Below are positions 44,191-54,009 of a stretch of DNA of 64,000 nt, in pieces. The notes beneath the pieces are model-generated. The model did no database searches and had not been told where the DNA came from. It worked only from the letters and a program-made list of their open reading frames with translations. The position numbers and the translations under genes are program-made. Numbering within the stretch: the first letter of the stretch is position 1; every line of letters begins with the position of its first letter. The stretch lies in the NCBI RefSeq assembly GCF_001439785.1, contig NZ_JYLI01000012.1, forward strand, positions 143,543 through 207,542. Reading direction: 5' to 3'. The DNA is from Pseudomonas poae. Its GTDB lineage: Bacteria > Pseudomonadota > Gammaproteobacteria > Pseudomonadales > Pseudomonadaceae.

Positions 44191-44997
44191 CTAAACCAAA
44201 GCCTTTAACAACATCCCAACGGCAACCAACACGCACAAACTGGCAAACCCCACCTGCAACGTGCGCGCCGCAATCACCGAACCCAATCGCCGCCCAATCA
44301 ACATGCCGACGACACTCGCGCCAATGAACGCCCAGCCCACCGGCTCGATGCTCACCCCCGCATGAAACGCCCCCACCACGCCGATCAACGACAACAGGCT
44401 GACCACCATCAACGACGTCGCCACAATTCCGCGCATTTGCACATCGGTCAATTGTTTGAACGCCGGCACGATCAGGAAGCCACCGCCCACGCCCAGCAAG
44501 CCCGAGACAGCACCGGTAACGGCACCCAGCGCAGCCAGGGTGGCGCTACATTTGGCGGTCCACGCCAGGCGCCCGGTCTGCTGATTGAGCATGCAGTTCT
44601 TCTGCCCCCACAGCGCGGCGCCATGGTCGCTCGGCCCGGGCTCGACCTTTTCGCGCTGCAACATGCGCCAGGCCACCAGTACCATCAACGCGCTGAACAG
44701 CCCCATCAGCACCGTTTCCGAGAGCTGATGAGCCACGAACACGCCCAGCGGTGAAAACAGCGCACCGAGCAAGGCAATCAACAGCGCCGCGCGATAACGC
44801 ACCAGCCCGTGGCGCAGGCCGTCAATCGCGCCGACCGCCGCCGCCGCGCCCACCGCGAGCAGTGACACCGGCGCGGCCTGGGTCATCGTCAATCCCAACC
44901 CCAGCACCAGCGCCGGCACTCCGAGGATGCCGCCGCCCGCGCCGGTCAAGCCCATGACCAGGCCCATCAATACACCCAACACACTCGCCAGCAGCAT
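44191..44997 (-). CDS. TauE/SafE family sulfite/anion exporter
   Basis: The 268-residue protein has about eight membrane helices and two repeats of the TauE/SafE signature (GLTGAGGGILGVPAL and GLLGVGGGFLIVPAF). It is the last gene of an operon with the sulfide:quinone oxidoreductase, the two genes abutting without spacing. In this setting it most likely exports sulfite or thiosulfate from sulfide oxidation. Confidence 0.9.
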   Translation of the reverse strand: MLLASVLGVLMGLVMGLTGAGGGILGVPALVLGLGLTMTQAAPVSLLAVGAAAAVGAIDGLRHGLVRYRAALLIALLGALFSPLGVFVAHQLSETVLMGLFSALMVLVAWRMLQREKVEPGPSDHGAALWGQKNCMLNQQTGRLAWTAKCSATLAALGAVTGAVSGLLGVGGGFLIVPAFKQLTDVQMRGIVATSLMVVSLLSLIGVVGAFHAGVSIEPVGWAFIGASVVGMLIGRRLGSVIAARTLQVGFASLCVLVAVGMLLKALV

Positions 44998-46242
44998 TCA
45001 GTCCACCTTACTCAGGCGGGTCAGCCACTCGCGGCCCTTGAGCATGCCGTTCCAGTAGAACCACGGCAGCAGCGTGGCCTTGAGGAACCACATCGAACGC
45101 CGTGCCCGGGTCGGGTCCAGGGGGAAGGTCGGCAGCAGCTTGCCGCCGTAGCCGAACTCGGCCAACACCACCTTGCCCTTCTCCACCGTCAACGGGCAGG
45201 AGCCGTAGCCGTCGTACTTGAGCGGCAACGGCGCCTGTTTGCGCAGGGCCAGCAGGTTTTCGGCAACCACCACGATCTGCTTGCGCACCGCCGCGGCGGT
45301 CTTGGCGTTGCTGGTGCCGCACACATCGCCCAGCCCGAAAATGTGCGGGTAGCGCAGATGCTGCAGGCTGTGGGGGTTCACCTCGCACCAGCCGGCGGCG
45401 TCGGCCAGCGGGCTTTGACGGATGAAATCCGGGGAGACTTGCGGCGGCACCACGTGCAGCAGGTCGAAGGATTTTTCCTCAACGCTGACGTTGCCGTCGG
45501 CCCCCTTCACCTCGAACCAGGCCTTGCGTGCCGGGCCATCGACCTTGATCAGGTTGGAATTGAACGCCAGCCGCGCGTTGTATTTTTCCACGTACTTCAT
45601 CAGCGGCGGTACGAAGGTCGCCACGCCGAACAGCGCGGCGCCGGCCAGATTGAATTCGACGTCGATATTTTTCAGGTGACCCTGTTTGAGCCAGTGATCG
45701 CAGGACAGGTACATGGCCTTTTGCGGCGCACCCGCGCATTTGATCGGCATGGCCGGCTGGGTAAAGATCGCCTTGCCGCCCTTGAGTTGCTGCACCAATT
45801 GCCAGGTGTAGGCCGCGTGCTGATAGCAGTAATTGGAGGTGACGCCGTGTTGGCCAAGGGTGTCCTGCAGGCCTTCGACTTTCTCCCACGCCAGACGCAG
45901 GCCGGGGCAGACGATGAGCGTGTTCCAGCTCACGCGCTGGCCGCTGTCGAGCGCAAGGGTTTGCTGGTCGGGCAGCAGTTCAGTGACGGCCGCCTGGATC
46001 CAGGTGACGCCGTTGGGCAATACGTCGGCCAGCGGGCGGCGGGTCTTGTGCAGGTCGTAGGCACCGCCGCCGACCAACGTCCAGGCGGGCTGGTAGCTGT
46101 GGTGGTCGCTCGGCTCGATGAGCGTAATGCTCAGCTGCGGATCGCGCTTGAGCAGGCTGGCGAGCAGGCCAATGCCTGCCGAGCCGCCGCCGATGACGAC
46201 GATATCGCCACTGATGGTTGGGCCCCAGTGTTGTTCGGTCAT
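44998..46242 (-). CDS. Sulfide:quinone oxidoreductase-like flavoprotein
   Basis: The 414-residue protein has the FAD motif VVIGGGSAGIGLLASLL and SQR-type stretches SYQPAWTLVGGGAYD and FTQPAMPIKCAGAPQKAMYL, whose cysteine is one of the redox residues. A second is in LGDVCGTSNAKTAAAVRKQ. The C-terminus has a membrane-binding amphipathic patch (FLKATLLPWFYWNGML). It oxidises sulfide to persulfide and passes electrons to quinone. It is divergent from the persulfide dioxygenase gene. Confidence 0.88.
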   Translation of the reverse strand: MTEQHWGPTISGDIVVIGGGSAGIGLLASLLKRDPQLSITLIEPSDHHSYQPAWTLVGGGAYDLHKTRRPLADVLPNGVTWIQAAVTELLPDQQTLALDSGQRVSWNTLIVCPGLRLAWEKVEGLQDTLGQHGVTSNYCYQHAAYTWQLVQQLKGGKAIFTQPAMPIKCAGAPQKAMYLSCDHWLKQGHLKNIDVEFNLAGAALFGVATFVPPLMKYVEKYNARLAFNSNLIKVDGPARKAWFEVKGADGNVSVEEKSFDLLHVVPPQVSPDFIRQSPLADAAGWCEVNPHSLQHLRYPHIFGLGDVCGTSNAKTAAAVRKQIVVVAENLLALRKQAPLPLKYDGYGSCPLTVEKGKVVLAEFGYGGKLLPTFPLDPTRARRSMWFLKATLLPWFYWNGMLKGREWLTRLSKVD

Positions 46243-46409
46243 GGTCTACTGCCTTTTTTGGTCAATGCACACAGGGACGCTGCCGGATGGCGTCACGCCC
46301 GGTTACAGGTCGATCCTTTGCCTCGAACCGTTTTTTTCCCTTAAGCTCGCAAGCCTATGTGGAAAACATCTCGAATGTAAGCCGCAATCCACCACCAAGG
46401 ACCGCCGCC

Positions 46410-47273
46410 ATGCCCGCGTTGATACAAGCCTTTCTGGACGAGGCGTCGTCGACCTACACCTACGTCCTGTATGAAGCGGACGACGGCCCCTGTGCCATCG
46501 TCGACTCGGTGCTCAACTACGACCCGGCCTCCGGGCACACCGAGACCCGCCAGGCCGACAAGGTCATTGCTTTCGTGCGTGAACATCGCCTGCAGGTGCA
46601 ATGGCTGCTGGAAACCCATGCCCATGCCGATCACCTCTCCGCCGCGCCGTACCTGCGGCGGATCCTGGGCGGCAAGATCGCAATCGGCCAGTCGATCAGC
46701 AAGGTGCAGGGGGTGTTCAAGAACCTGTTCAACCTAGAGCCGGAGTTTCGCGCCGATGGCTCACAGTTCGACCATCTGTTTGCGCCGGACGAAGTCTTTT
46801 ATATCGGCGCCCTGAAAGCCCAGGCGCTGCATGTGCCGGGGCACACACCGGCCGACATGGCCTACCTGATCGACGACCGCCTGATCTTGGTGGGCGACAC
46901 CCTGTTCATGCCCGACGTCGGCACCGCCCGCTGCGATTTCCCCGGCGGCGATGCGCGGCAATTGTATGCCTCGATGCGCAAGCTGCTGGCGTTCCCGCCG
47001 CACACCCAGCTGTATGTATGCCACGACTATCCGCCAGAGGGCCGCGAAGCCAAGTGCCTGACCAGCGTGGCTGAGCAGCGCGCGGGCAATATCCATGTGC
47101 ATGACGGCGTGGATGAAGCGACGTTTGTAGCGATGCGCACCACCCGTGATGCCGGGTTGGGGATGCCGATACTGTTGTTGCCGGCGATCCAGGTGAATGT
47201 GAGAGCGGGGAATATGCCGCCGGCGGAAGAAAATGGCGTGAGGTACTTGAAAATCCCCATCAATCAACTCTAG
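46410..47273 (+). CDS. Persulfide dioxygenase / ETHE1-like metallo-beta-lactamase-fold hydrolase
   Basis: The 287-residue protein has the metal-binding HAHADH motif (ETHAHADHLSAAPYL), HVPGHTPADMAYLI, LVGDTLFMPDVGTARCDFPG and CHDYPP, which match ETHE1/Blh persulfide dioxygenases. It oxidises glutathione persulfide to sulfite. Divergence from the SQR/TauE operon makes a full sulfide-to-sulfite-and-export module. The start is the ATG reading MPALIQAFLDEASS. Confidence 0.9.
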   Translation: MPALIQAFLDEASSTYTYVLYEADDGPCAIVDSVLNYDPASGHTETRQADKVIAFVREHRLQVQWLLETHAHADHLSAAPYLRRILGGKIAIGQSISKVQGVFKNLFNLEPEFRADGSQFDHLFAPDEVFYIGALKAQALHVPGHTPADMAYLIDDRLILVGDTLFMPDVGTARCDFPGGDARQLYASMRKLLAFPPHTQLYVCHDYPPEGREAKCLTSVAEQRAGNIHVHDGVDEATFVAMRTTRDAGLGMPILLLPAIQVNVRAGNMPPAEENGVRYLKIPINQL

Positions 47274-47377
47274 GGGTGCCAGGTCAAATGGATCATCGAT
47301 CTACATAGATACATCCATAGGGGCACCGCGCGCCCGCACACTCCATCGGACAATCATCCTGTGGAGCACTCACAAAC

Positions 47378-48244
47378 ATGGACATCCGGCGTAATCACCG
47401 TGATATGACTCGGGCCCAGAAATCCGCCTTTATCGAGGCCGTACTGGTTCTAAAGAACGACGTGGACAGCGTCCTGAGACCAGGGCGACAGAAGCGCTAC
47501 GACGACTTCGTACAGATTCATAAAAACTCCATGGGCCGCGGAAATCCGCTGATACCAAACCCCCACGGCAGCGCGCTGTTCTACCCCTGGCATCGCGTTC
47601 TGATCCGCCAATTTGAGTTGGCGCTGCAAGCTGCCACCGGCGACCGCAGCATCACCCTGCCCTATTGGAATTGGCAGCTCGGCGCAACGGACAACCCGTT
47701 CACTGACGACTTCATGGGCGGCGATGGCGACCCGTTGCAAAACCAGCGCGTCACCCTCGGGCCGTTTGCCAGCTCGCGGGGGCGGTTCGACATACGCGTA
47801 TGGGATGAGAATGAGGGCGACACCGGCCTCAGACGCAATTTTGCCGCCAACCCGGAAGGTGTGCTGCCCACTCCCGCTGGCGTTATGGCCGCATTGAACC
47901 GGACCCCGTATTGGTCAGTACCGCAAGGTTGGGAAAACTTCTCGGAAGCTACCCTGCACAACCCCGTGCATGCCTGGATCGGAGGCAATATGGGCCAGGC
48001 GTCCTCCTCCAACGATCCCGTATTTTTCCTGCACCATTGCTACCTGGACCTTTTATGGGAACGATGGAGGCAGCAGAATCCAACGACACCGTTATTCTCC
48101 ACGGCGCAGAACGCCCCGTCAGGTGTGCCTGGATCAACCTTGACTTTTCACCCAGACAACGAGCCAGCACCCTGGCCGCAGCGTTGGACGGTCGAACAGA
48201 CCTTCATTCCTGAAGGTATGGATTACGCCTATGAATATCTATGA
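47378..48244 (+). CDS. Tyrosinase (type-3 copper protein)
   Basis: The 288-residue protein has both copper sites: CuA ligands His48, His63 and His72 (IHKN, PHGS, PWHRVL) and CuB ligands His194, His198 and His219 or 220 (LHNPVHAWIGG; DPVFFLHHCYLDLLW). It should hydroxylate phenols and oxidise catechols to quinones, as in melanin formation. No signal peptide and no caddie-type partner are seen. It stands alone with a short upstream region. Confidence 0.9.
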   Translation: MDIRRNHRDMTRAQKSAFIEAVLVLKNDVDSVLRPGRQKRYDDFVQIHKNSMGRGNPLIPNPHGSALFYPWHRVLIRQFELALQAATGDRSITLPYWNWQLGATDNPFTDDFMGGDGDPLQNQRVTLGPFASSRGRFDIRVWDENEGDTGLRRNFAANPEGVLPTPAGVMAALNRTPYWSVPQGWENFSEATLHNPVHAWIGGNMGQASSSNDPVFFLHHCYLDLLWERWRQQNPTTPLFSTAQNAPSGVPGSTLTFHPDNEPAPWPQRWTVEQTFIPEGMDYAYEYL

Positions 48245-48247
48245 CGA

Positions 48248-48736
48248 TCAGCCGCCCAGGCTGATGCCATTGGCCGGCAGCGGCAGCGCCGTCTTGTAGC
48301 GCACCTGCTTCAAGGCAAAACTGGAGCGGATATTGGCCACCCCCGGCACCTTGGTCAGAAAATCCATCATGAACCGCTCCAGCGCCTGAATCGTTGGCAC
48401 CAGCACGCGGATCAGGTAATCCGGGTCGCCGGCCATCAGGTAGCATTCCATGACTTCCGGCCGGTCCGAAATCGCGCCTTCGAACTGCTGCAACGCCAGC
48501 TCGTTCTGTTTCTCCAGGCTCACATGAATGAACACATTCACATGCAGCCCCAGCAGGTCGGCATCCAGCAGCGTCACCTGCTCGCGAATCAACCCCTGCT
48601 CTTCCATGGCCTTCACGCGATTGAAGCACGGCGTGGGTGACAGGTTGACCGAGCGGGCGAGGTCGGCGTTGGTGATGCGGGCGTTCTCCTGCAGCGCGTT
48701 GAGAATGCCGATATCTGTACGGTCCAGTTTGCGCAT
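48248..48736 (-). CDS. bkdR: Lrp/AsnC family regulator BkdR
   Basis: The 162-residue protein has an N-terminal helix-turn-helix (ILNALQENARITNADLARSV) and a C-terminal RAM ligand domain (MECYLMAGDPDYLIRVLVP). Divergent placement before the bkd operon identifies it as BkdR, which activates branched-chain keto acid catabolism with valine, leucine or isoleucine as effectors. Confidence 0.92.
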   Translation of the reverse strand: MRKLDRTDIGILNALQENARITNADLARSVNLSPTPCFNRVKAMEEQGLIREQVTLLDADLLGLHVNVFIHVSLEKQNELALQQFEGAISDRPEVMECYLMAGDPDYLIRVLVPTIQALERFMMDFLTKVPGVANIRSSFALKQVRYKTALPLPANGISLGG

Positions 48737-48931
48737 GAGACAAAATCACCTGTTTATTATGTTTATGCAGTTTTTTTATCCGCAAATGATCGGCAGCGCA
48801 ACGAAACACAGATAAATATTCTTCTACGCCCCGCCTATGATTGTTGTAGGACAGGATTTCCTCTACCCGAGGACTGACCGTCAGCTAGCGCGCCCACTAC
48901 AAGAAATTCACAAGATCGAGCGTAGAAAGCC

Positions 48932-50167
48932 ATGAACCAGCCGTATGCACCGCTGCGCCTGCACGTTCCCGAACCCTCGGGACGACCAGGCTGCAAGACC
49001 GACTTCACCTACCTGCGCCTGACCGACGCCGGCACGGTGCGCAAACCCGCCATCGACGTAGAACCCGCCGACACCGCCGACCTGGCCAAGGGCCTTATCC
49101 GCGTACTCGACGACCAGGGCCAGGCCCTCGGGCCGTGGGCCGAAGAGGTCCCTGTCGAGGTCAAGCGCCTAGGCATGCGCGCCATGCTAAAGACGCGCAT
49201 CTTCGATAACCGCATGGTGGTCGCTCAGCGTCAGAAAAAAATGTCGTTCTACATGCAGAGCCTTGGCGAAGAAGCCATCGGCAGCGCCCAGGCCCTGGCC
49301 TTGAACATCGACGACATGTGCTTCCCCACCTACCGCCAGCAAAGCATCCTGATGGCCCGCGACGTACCCTTGGTGGACCTGATCTGCCAATTGCTGTCCA
49401 ACGAGCGCGATCCGCTCAAGGGCCGCCAGTTGCCGATCATGTATTCGGTGAAAGACGCAGGTTTCTTCACCATTTCCGGCAACCTTGCCACCCAGTTCGT
49501 ACAGGGTGTGGGCTGGGGCATGGCTTCGGCGATCAAGGGCGATACCAAGATCGCCTCGGCCTGGATCGGCGACGGCGCCACCGCCGAATCGGACTTCCAT
49601 ACCGCCCTCACCTTCGCTCACGTGTACCGCGCGCCGGTGATCCTCAATGTGGTCAATAACCAGTGGGCCATCTCCACCTTCCAGGCCATCGCCGGTGGTG
49701 AAGCCACCACCTTCGCCGGACGCGGTGTGGGTTGCGGCATTGCATCGCTGCGCGTGGACGGCAACGACTTTATCGCGGTGTATGCCGCCTCCGCCTGGGC
49801 GGCCGAGCGTGCGCGCCGTAACCTGGGACCGACCCTGATCGAATGGGTCACCTACCGCGCCGGCCCGCACTCCACCTCCGATGACCCGTCCAAATATCGC
49901 CCCGCCGACGACTGGAGCCACTTTCCCCTCGGCGACCCGATCGCCCGCCTCAAGCAGCACCTGATCAGGATCGGCCAGTGGTCTGAAGAGGAGCACGCGG
50001 CGGTCAGCGCCGAACTTGAAGCCGAGGTGATCGCCGCGCAAAAACAGGCCGAACAGTACGGCACCCTCGCCGGCGGCCAGATTCCAAGCGCCGCGACCAT
50101 GTTCGAAGACGTCTACAAAGAGATGCCGGAGCACTTGAAGCGCCAGCGTCAGGAGCTGGGGATCTGA
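48932..50167 (+). CDS. bkdA1: 2-oxoisovalerate dehydrogenase E1 alpha subunit
   Basis: The 411-residue protein has the thiamine diphosphate fold: WIGDGATAESDFHTALTFA is the GDG...N motif, and TYRAGPHSTSDDPSKYRP is the phosphorylation-loop region of E1 alpha. It decarboxylates branched-chain 2-oxo acids with the beta subunit encoded next. It is first in the bkd operon, divergent from bkdR. Confidence 0.96.
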   Translation: MNQPYAPLRLHVPEPSGRPGCKTDFTYLRLTDAGTVRKPAIDVEPADTADLAKGLIRVLDDQGQALGPWAEEVPVEVKRLGMRAMLKTRIFDNRMVVAQRQKKMSFYMQSLGEEAIGSAQALALNIDDMCFPTYRQQSILMARDVPLVDLICQLLSNERDPLKGRQLPIMYSVKDAGFFTISGNLATQFVQGVGWGMASAIKGDTKIASAWIGDGATAESDFHTALTFAHVYRAPVILNVVNNQWAISTFQAIAGGEATTFAGRGVGCGIASLRVDGNDFIAVYAASAWAAERARRNLGPTLIEWVTYRAGPHSTSDDPSKYRPADDWSHFPLGDPIARLKQHLIRIGQWSEEEHAAVSAELEAEVIAAQKQAEQYGTLAGGQIPSAATMFEDVYKEMPEHLKRQRQELGI

Positions 50168-50168
50168 C

Positions 50169-51227
50169 ATGAACGATCACAACAACAGCATCGAACTGGA
50201 CACCGCCATGACCACCACCACCATGACCATGATCCAGGCGCTACGCTCGGCGATGGACGTGATGCTTGAGCGCGACGACAACGTGGTGGTGTTCGGCCAG
50301 GACGTTGGCTATTTCGGCGGCGTGTTCCGCTGCACCGAGGGCTTGCAGACCAAGTACGGCAGCTCGCGGGTGTTCGACGCGCCGATCTCCGAAAGCGGCA
50401 TCGTCGGCGTGGCCGTGGGCATGGGCGCGTACGGCCTGCGTCCGGTCGCCGAAATCCAGTTCGCCGACTACGTCTACCCCGCCACCGACCAGATCATCTC
50501 CGAAGCCGCGCGTCTGCGTTACCGCTCAGCCGGCCAGTTCACTGCGCCGCTGACCATGCGCATGCCCTGCGGCGGCGGCATCTATGGTGGCCAGACCCAC
50601 AGCCAGAGTATCGAAGCGGTGTTCACGCAGGTGTGCGGGCTGCGCACGGTGATGCCGTCCAACCCGTATGACGCCAAGGGCCTGTTGATCGCATCCATCG
50701 AAAACGATGACCCGGTGATCTTCCTTGAGCCCAAGCGCCTGTACAACGGCCCGTTCGATGGCCATCACGACCGCCCGGTGACCCCGTGGTCGAAGCATCC
50801 GCAAGCCCAGGTGCCGGACGGCTACTACACCGTGCCCCTGGACGTGGCCGCCATCGTGCGTCCGGGGTCGGCCGTGACCGTGCTGACTTATGGCACCACG
50901 GTGTATGTGTCGCAGGTCGCCGCCGACGAAACCGGCATCGACGCTGAAGTCATCGACCTGCGCAGCCTGTGGCCGCTGGACCTGGAGACCATCGTCAAAT
51001 CGGTGAAAAAGACCGGTCGTTGTGTGGTGGTGCATGAAGCCACGCGCACCTGCGGCTTTGGCGCCGAGCTGGTGGCGCTGGTGCAGGAGCACTGCTTCCA
51101 CCACCTGGAAGCGCCGATCGAACGCGTGACCGGTTGGGACACGCCCTACCCGCACGCGCAGGAGTGGGCGTATTTCCCAGGGCCGTCCCGCGTGGGCGCG
51201 GCGTTGAAACGGGTCATGGAGGTCTGA
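50169..51227 (+). CDS. bkdA2: 2-oxoisovalerate dehydrogenase E1 beta subunit
   Basis: The 352-residue protein has the transketolase pyrimidine-binding domain (VFGQDVGYFGGVFRCTEGL; IVGVAVGMGAYGLRPVAEIQ) and the C-terminal domain with GRCVVVHEATRTCGFGAEL. It follows bkdA1 by one base and abuts bkdB. The E1 heterotetramer makes acyl groups from keto-valine, -leucine and -isoleucine. Confidence 0.96.
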   Translation: MNDHNNSIELDTAMTTTTMTMIQALRSAMDVMLERDDNVVVFGQDVGYFGGVFRCTEGLQTKYGSSRVFDAPISESGIVGVAVGMGAYGLRPVAEIQFADYVYPATDQIISEAARLRYRSAGQFTAPLTMRMPCGGGIYGGQTHSQSIEAVFTQVCGLRTVMPSNPYDAKGLLIASIENDDPVIFLEPKRLYNGPFDGHHDRPVTPWSKHPQAQVPDGYYTVPLDVAAIVRPGSAVTVLTYGTTVYVSQVAADETGIDAEVIDLRSLWPLDLETIVKSVKKTGRCVVVHEATRTCGFGAELVALVQEHCFHHLEAPIERVTGWDTPYPHAQEWAYFPGPSRVGAALKRVMEV

Positions 51228-52478
51228 ATGGGCACGCACGTTATCAAGATGCCGGACATTGGCGAAGGCATCGCGGAAGTTGAGTTGTCGGTGTGGCATG
51301 TGAAGGTTGGCGACATGGTCGTCGAAGACCAGGTGCTGGCGGACGTGATGACCGACAAGGCGATGGTGGACATTCCCTCGCCGGTACATGGCAAGGTGAT
51401 CGCCCTCGGCGGCGAGCCGGGTGAAGTGATGGCCGTGGGCAGTGTGCTGATCAGCATTGAAGTGGAAGGCGCGGGCAATGCCAAGGAGGCGCCGGCGGTG
51501 GTTGCAAGCGAGCCCGTGAAGGCCGCGCCGGTGGAGGCCGCCAAACCAGCACGGCCGGTGGCTGCAGCGAAACCCGCTGCCGCCCCGGTGGCCCGTGAAG
51601 GCGACGAGCGCCCGCTGGCCTCTCCCGCCGTGCGCAAGCATGCGCTGGATGCCGGCATTCAATTGCGTCTGGTGCAGGGGTCCGGCCCGGCCGGGCGAAT
51701 CCTGCATGAAGACCTCGACGCCTATCTGCAACAGGGTTCAGCGACGGCTTCCATGGCGTCGAACCCTTACGCGGAGCGCCGCGATGAAGAACAGATCCCG
51801 GTAATCGGCATGCGCCGCAAGATCGCTCAGCGCATGCAGGACGCCACCCGGCGCGCCGCGCATTTCAGCTATGTGGAAGAGATCGACGTGACGGCGCTGG
51901 ACGAGCTGCGCGTGCACCTTAACGAGAAGCACGGCACCACACGCGGCAAGCTGACGCTGCTGCCGTTTATCGTGCGGGCCATGGTCGTTGCGCTGCGAGC
52001 GTTTCCGCAGATCAATGCGCGGTACGACGACGAAGCTCAGGTCATTACACGTCTGGGCGCAGTGCATGTGGGCGTTGCCACCCAGAGCGATGTCGGCCTG
52101 ATGGTGCCGGTGGTGCGTCACGCCGAGGCACGCAGCCTGTGGGGCAATGCCGAGGAAATCGCGCGATTGGCCGCCGCGGCGCGCAACGGCAAGGCCAGCC
52201 GCGAGGAGCTGTCCGGCTCGACCATCACCCTGACCAGCCTCGGCGCGTTGGGGGGCATCGTCAGCACGCCGGTGTTGAACCTGCCGGAAGTGGCCATCGT
52301 CGGCGTCAACCGCATCGTTGAACGTCCGATGGTGATCAAGGGCCAGATCGTGGTGCGCAAGATGATGAACCTCTCCAGCTCCTTCGATCACCGCGTGGTC
52401 GATGGCATGGACGCGGCGCAATTCATCCAGGCCATTCGCGGCCTGCTCGAACAACCCGCCAGCCTGTTTCTGGAGTAA
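51228..52478 (+). CDS. bkdB: Branched-chain keto acid dehydrogenase E2 (dihydrolipoamide acyltransferase)
   Basis: The 416-residue protein has one lipoyl domain with the modified lysine in VMTDKAMVDIPSP (near residue 43), an Ala/Pro-rich linker, a peripheral subunit-binding domain (ASPAVRKHALDAGI) and the catalytic acyltransferase core ending SSSFDHRVVDGMDAAQF with the active-site histidine and aspartate. It moves the acyl group from lipoate to CoA and forms the complex core. Confidence 0.96.
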   Translation: MGTHVIKMPDIGEGIAEVELSVWHVKVGDMVVEDQVLADVMTDKAMVDIPSPVHGKVIALGGEPGEVMAVGSVLISIEVEGAGNAKEAPAVVASEPVKAAPVEAAKPARPVAAAKPAAAPVAREGDERPLASPAVRKHALDAGIQLRLVQGSGPAGRILHEDLDAYLQQGSATASMASNPYAERRDEEQIPVIGMRRKIAQRMQDATRRAAHFSYVEEIDVTALDELRVHLNEKHGTTRGKLTLLPFIVRAMVVALRAFPQINARYDDEAQVITRLGAVHVGVATQSDVGLMVPVVRHAEARSLWGNAEEIARLAAAARNGKASREELSGSTITLTSLGALGGIVSTPVLNLPEVAIVGVNRIVERPMVIKGQIVVRKMMNLSSSFDHRVVDGMDAAQFIQAIRGLLEQPASLFLE

Positions 52479-52482
52479 GGGC

Positions 52483-53862
52483 ATGACCCAGACATTACAC
52501 ACCACGCTGCTGATTATCGGCGGCGGCCCCGGCGGCTATGTGGCGGCCATTCGCGCCGGCCAGCTGGGCATCCCGACCCTCCTGGTGGAAGGCCAGGCCC
52601 TGGGCGGCACCTGCCTGAACATTGGTTGCATTCCGTCCAAGGCACTGATCCATGTGGCCGAGCAGTTTCAGCACACCGAGCATCACAGCCAGGGGGCGGC
52701 GCTGGGCATCGAAGTGGCCGCGCCAACCCTGAACATTCAGAAAAGCGTGGAATGGAAAGACGCCATCGTCGACCGTCTGACCACTGGCGTCGCCGCGCTG
52801 CTGAAGAAGCACAAGGTGCAGGTGATCCACGGCTGGGCCAGGGTGGTGGACGGCAAGACCGTCGAGGTCGGCGACCAGCGCATTCAGTGCGAGCACCTGC
52901 TGCTGGCCACCGGTTCGAAAAGCGTCAACCTGCCGATGCTGCCGATGGGTGGGCCGATCATCTCGTCCACCGAAGCGCTGTCTCCAACGCAAGTGCCAAA
53001 GCGCCTGATTGTGGTGGGTGGCGGTTATATCGGCCTGGAGCTGGGCATCGCGTACCGCAAGCTCGGCGCCGACGTCAGCGTGGTCGAAGCGCAGGATCGC
53101 ATCCTGCCGGCCTATGATGCCGAATTGACTCAACCGGTAAACGAATCCCTCAAGCAGTTGGGGGTGAAGCTGTACCTCAAGCACAGCGTGATCGGTTTTG
53201 CCGACGATAAATTGCAGGTGCGTGATCCCAATGGCGATACCTTGTCCCTGGAAACCGATCAGGTGCTGGTGGCCGTGGGTCGCACACCCAACACCCGGGG
53301 CTGGAACCTCGAAGCGCTGAACCTGGACATGAACGGCGCGGCGATCAAAATCGACAGCCGCTGCCAGACCAGCATGCGCAATGTGTACGCCATCGGCGAT
53401 CTGAGCGGCGAGCCGATGCTGGCGCACCGCGCCATGGCCCAAGGCGAAATGGTCGCCGAACTGATCAGCGGCAAGGCCCGCGAATTCAACCCCGCTGCGA
53501 TCCCGGCGGTGTGCTTCACCGACCCGGAGCTGGTGGTGGTCGGCAAGACCCCGGAGCAGGCCATGGCGGCAGGCCTGGATTGCATCGTGGCGAGCTTCCC
53601 GTTCGCGGCCAACGGGCGGGCAATGACGCTGGCGTCCAAAAGCGGCTTCGTGCGGGTGGTGGCGCGGCGTGACAATCACCTGATTGTCGGCTGGCAGGCC
53701 GTGGGGGTCGGGGTGTCGGAGCTGTCCACCGCGTTTGGCCTGAGCCTGGAGATGGGCGCGCGCCTGGAAGATGTGGCGGGCACCATCCACGCGCATCCTA
53801 CCCTCGGCGAAGCGGTGCAGGAAGCGGCGTTAAGGGCGTTGGGGCACGCGTTGCACCTGTAA
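52483..53862 (+). CDS. lpdV: Dihydrolipoamide dehydrogenase E3 (Lpd-val)
   Basis: The 459-residue protein has the FAD motif LIIGGGPGGYVAAI, the redox-active disulfide GGTCLNIGCIPSKAL, an NAD motif VVGGGYIGLELG and the C-terminal catalytic HAHPTLGEA. It reoxidises E2 lipoate. It begins four bases after bkdB and is the last gene of the operon, as in P. putida. Confidence 0.96.
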   Translation: MTQTLHTTLLIIGGGPGGYVAAIRAGQLGIPTLLVEGQALGGTCLNIGCIPSKALIHVAEQFQHTEHHSQGAALGIEVAAPTLNIQKSVEWKDAIVDRLTTGVAALLKKHKVQVIHGWARVVDGKTVEVGDQRIQCEHLLLATGSKSVNLPMLPMGGPIISSTEALSPTQVPKRLIVVGGGYIGLELGIAYRKLGADVSVVEAQDRILPAYDAELTQPVNESLKQLGVKLYLKHSVIGFADDKLQVRDPNGDTLSLETDQVLVAVGRTPNTRGWNLEALNLDMNGAAIKIDSRCQTSMRNVYAIGDLSGEPMLAHRAMAQGEMVAELISGKAREFNPAAIPAVCFTDPELVVVGKTPEQAMAAGLDCIVASFPFAANGRAMTLASKSGFVRVVARRDNHLIVGWQAVGVGVSELSTAFGLSLEMGARLEDVAGTIHAHPTLGEAVQEAALRALGHALHL

Positions 53863-54009
53863 AACCGGGGTGGGGCTTGCCTGTGATGGCGGTGAATCAG
53901 TCGATACAGAGTCTGAAGCTGTCCACCCTGTGGCTCCCACACCGGCCAAGAATGCAGTATTGTTGCCACCATCCAGAAAAAACCGACTTGACCAGAAATA
54001 GAGGGTGTC

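Noticed and set aside
53866..53945. REP doublet between lpdV and ilvE
   Set aside because: REP-like words (GGGGCTTGCCTGTGATGGCG) are present but too degenerate to define ends.
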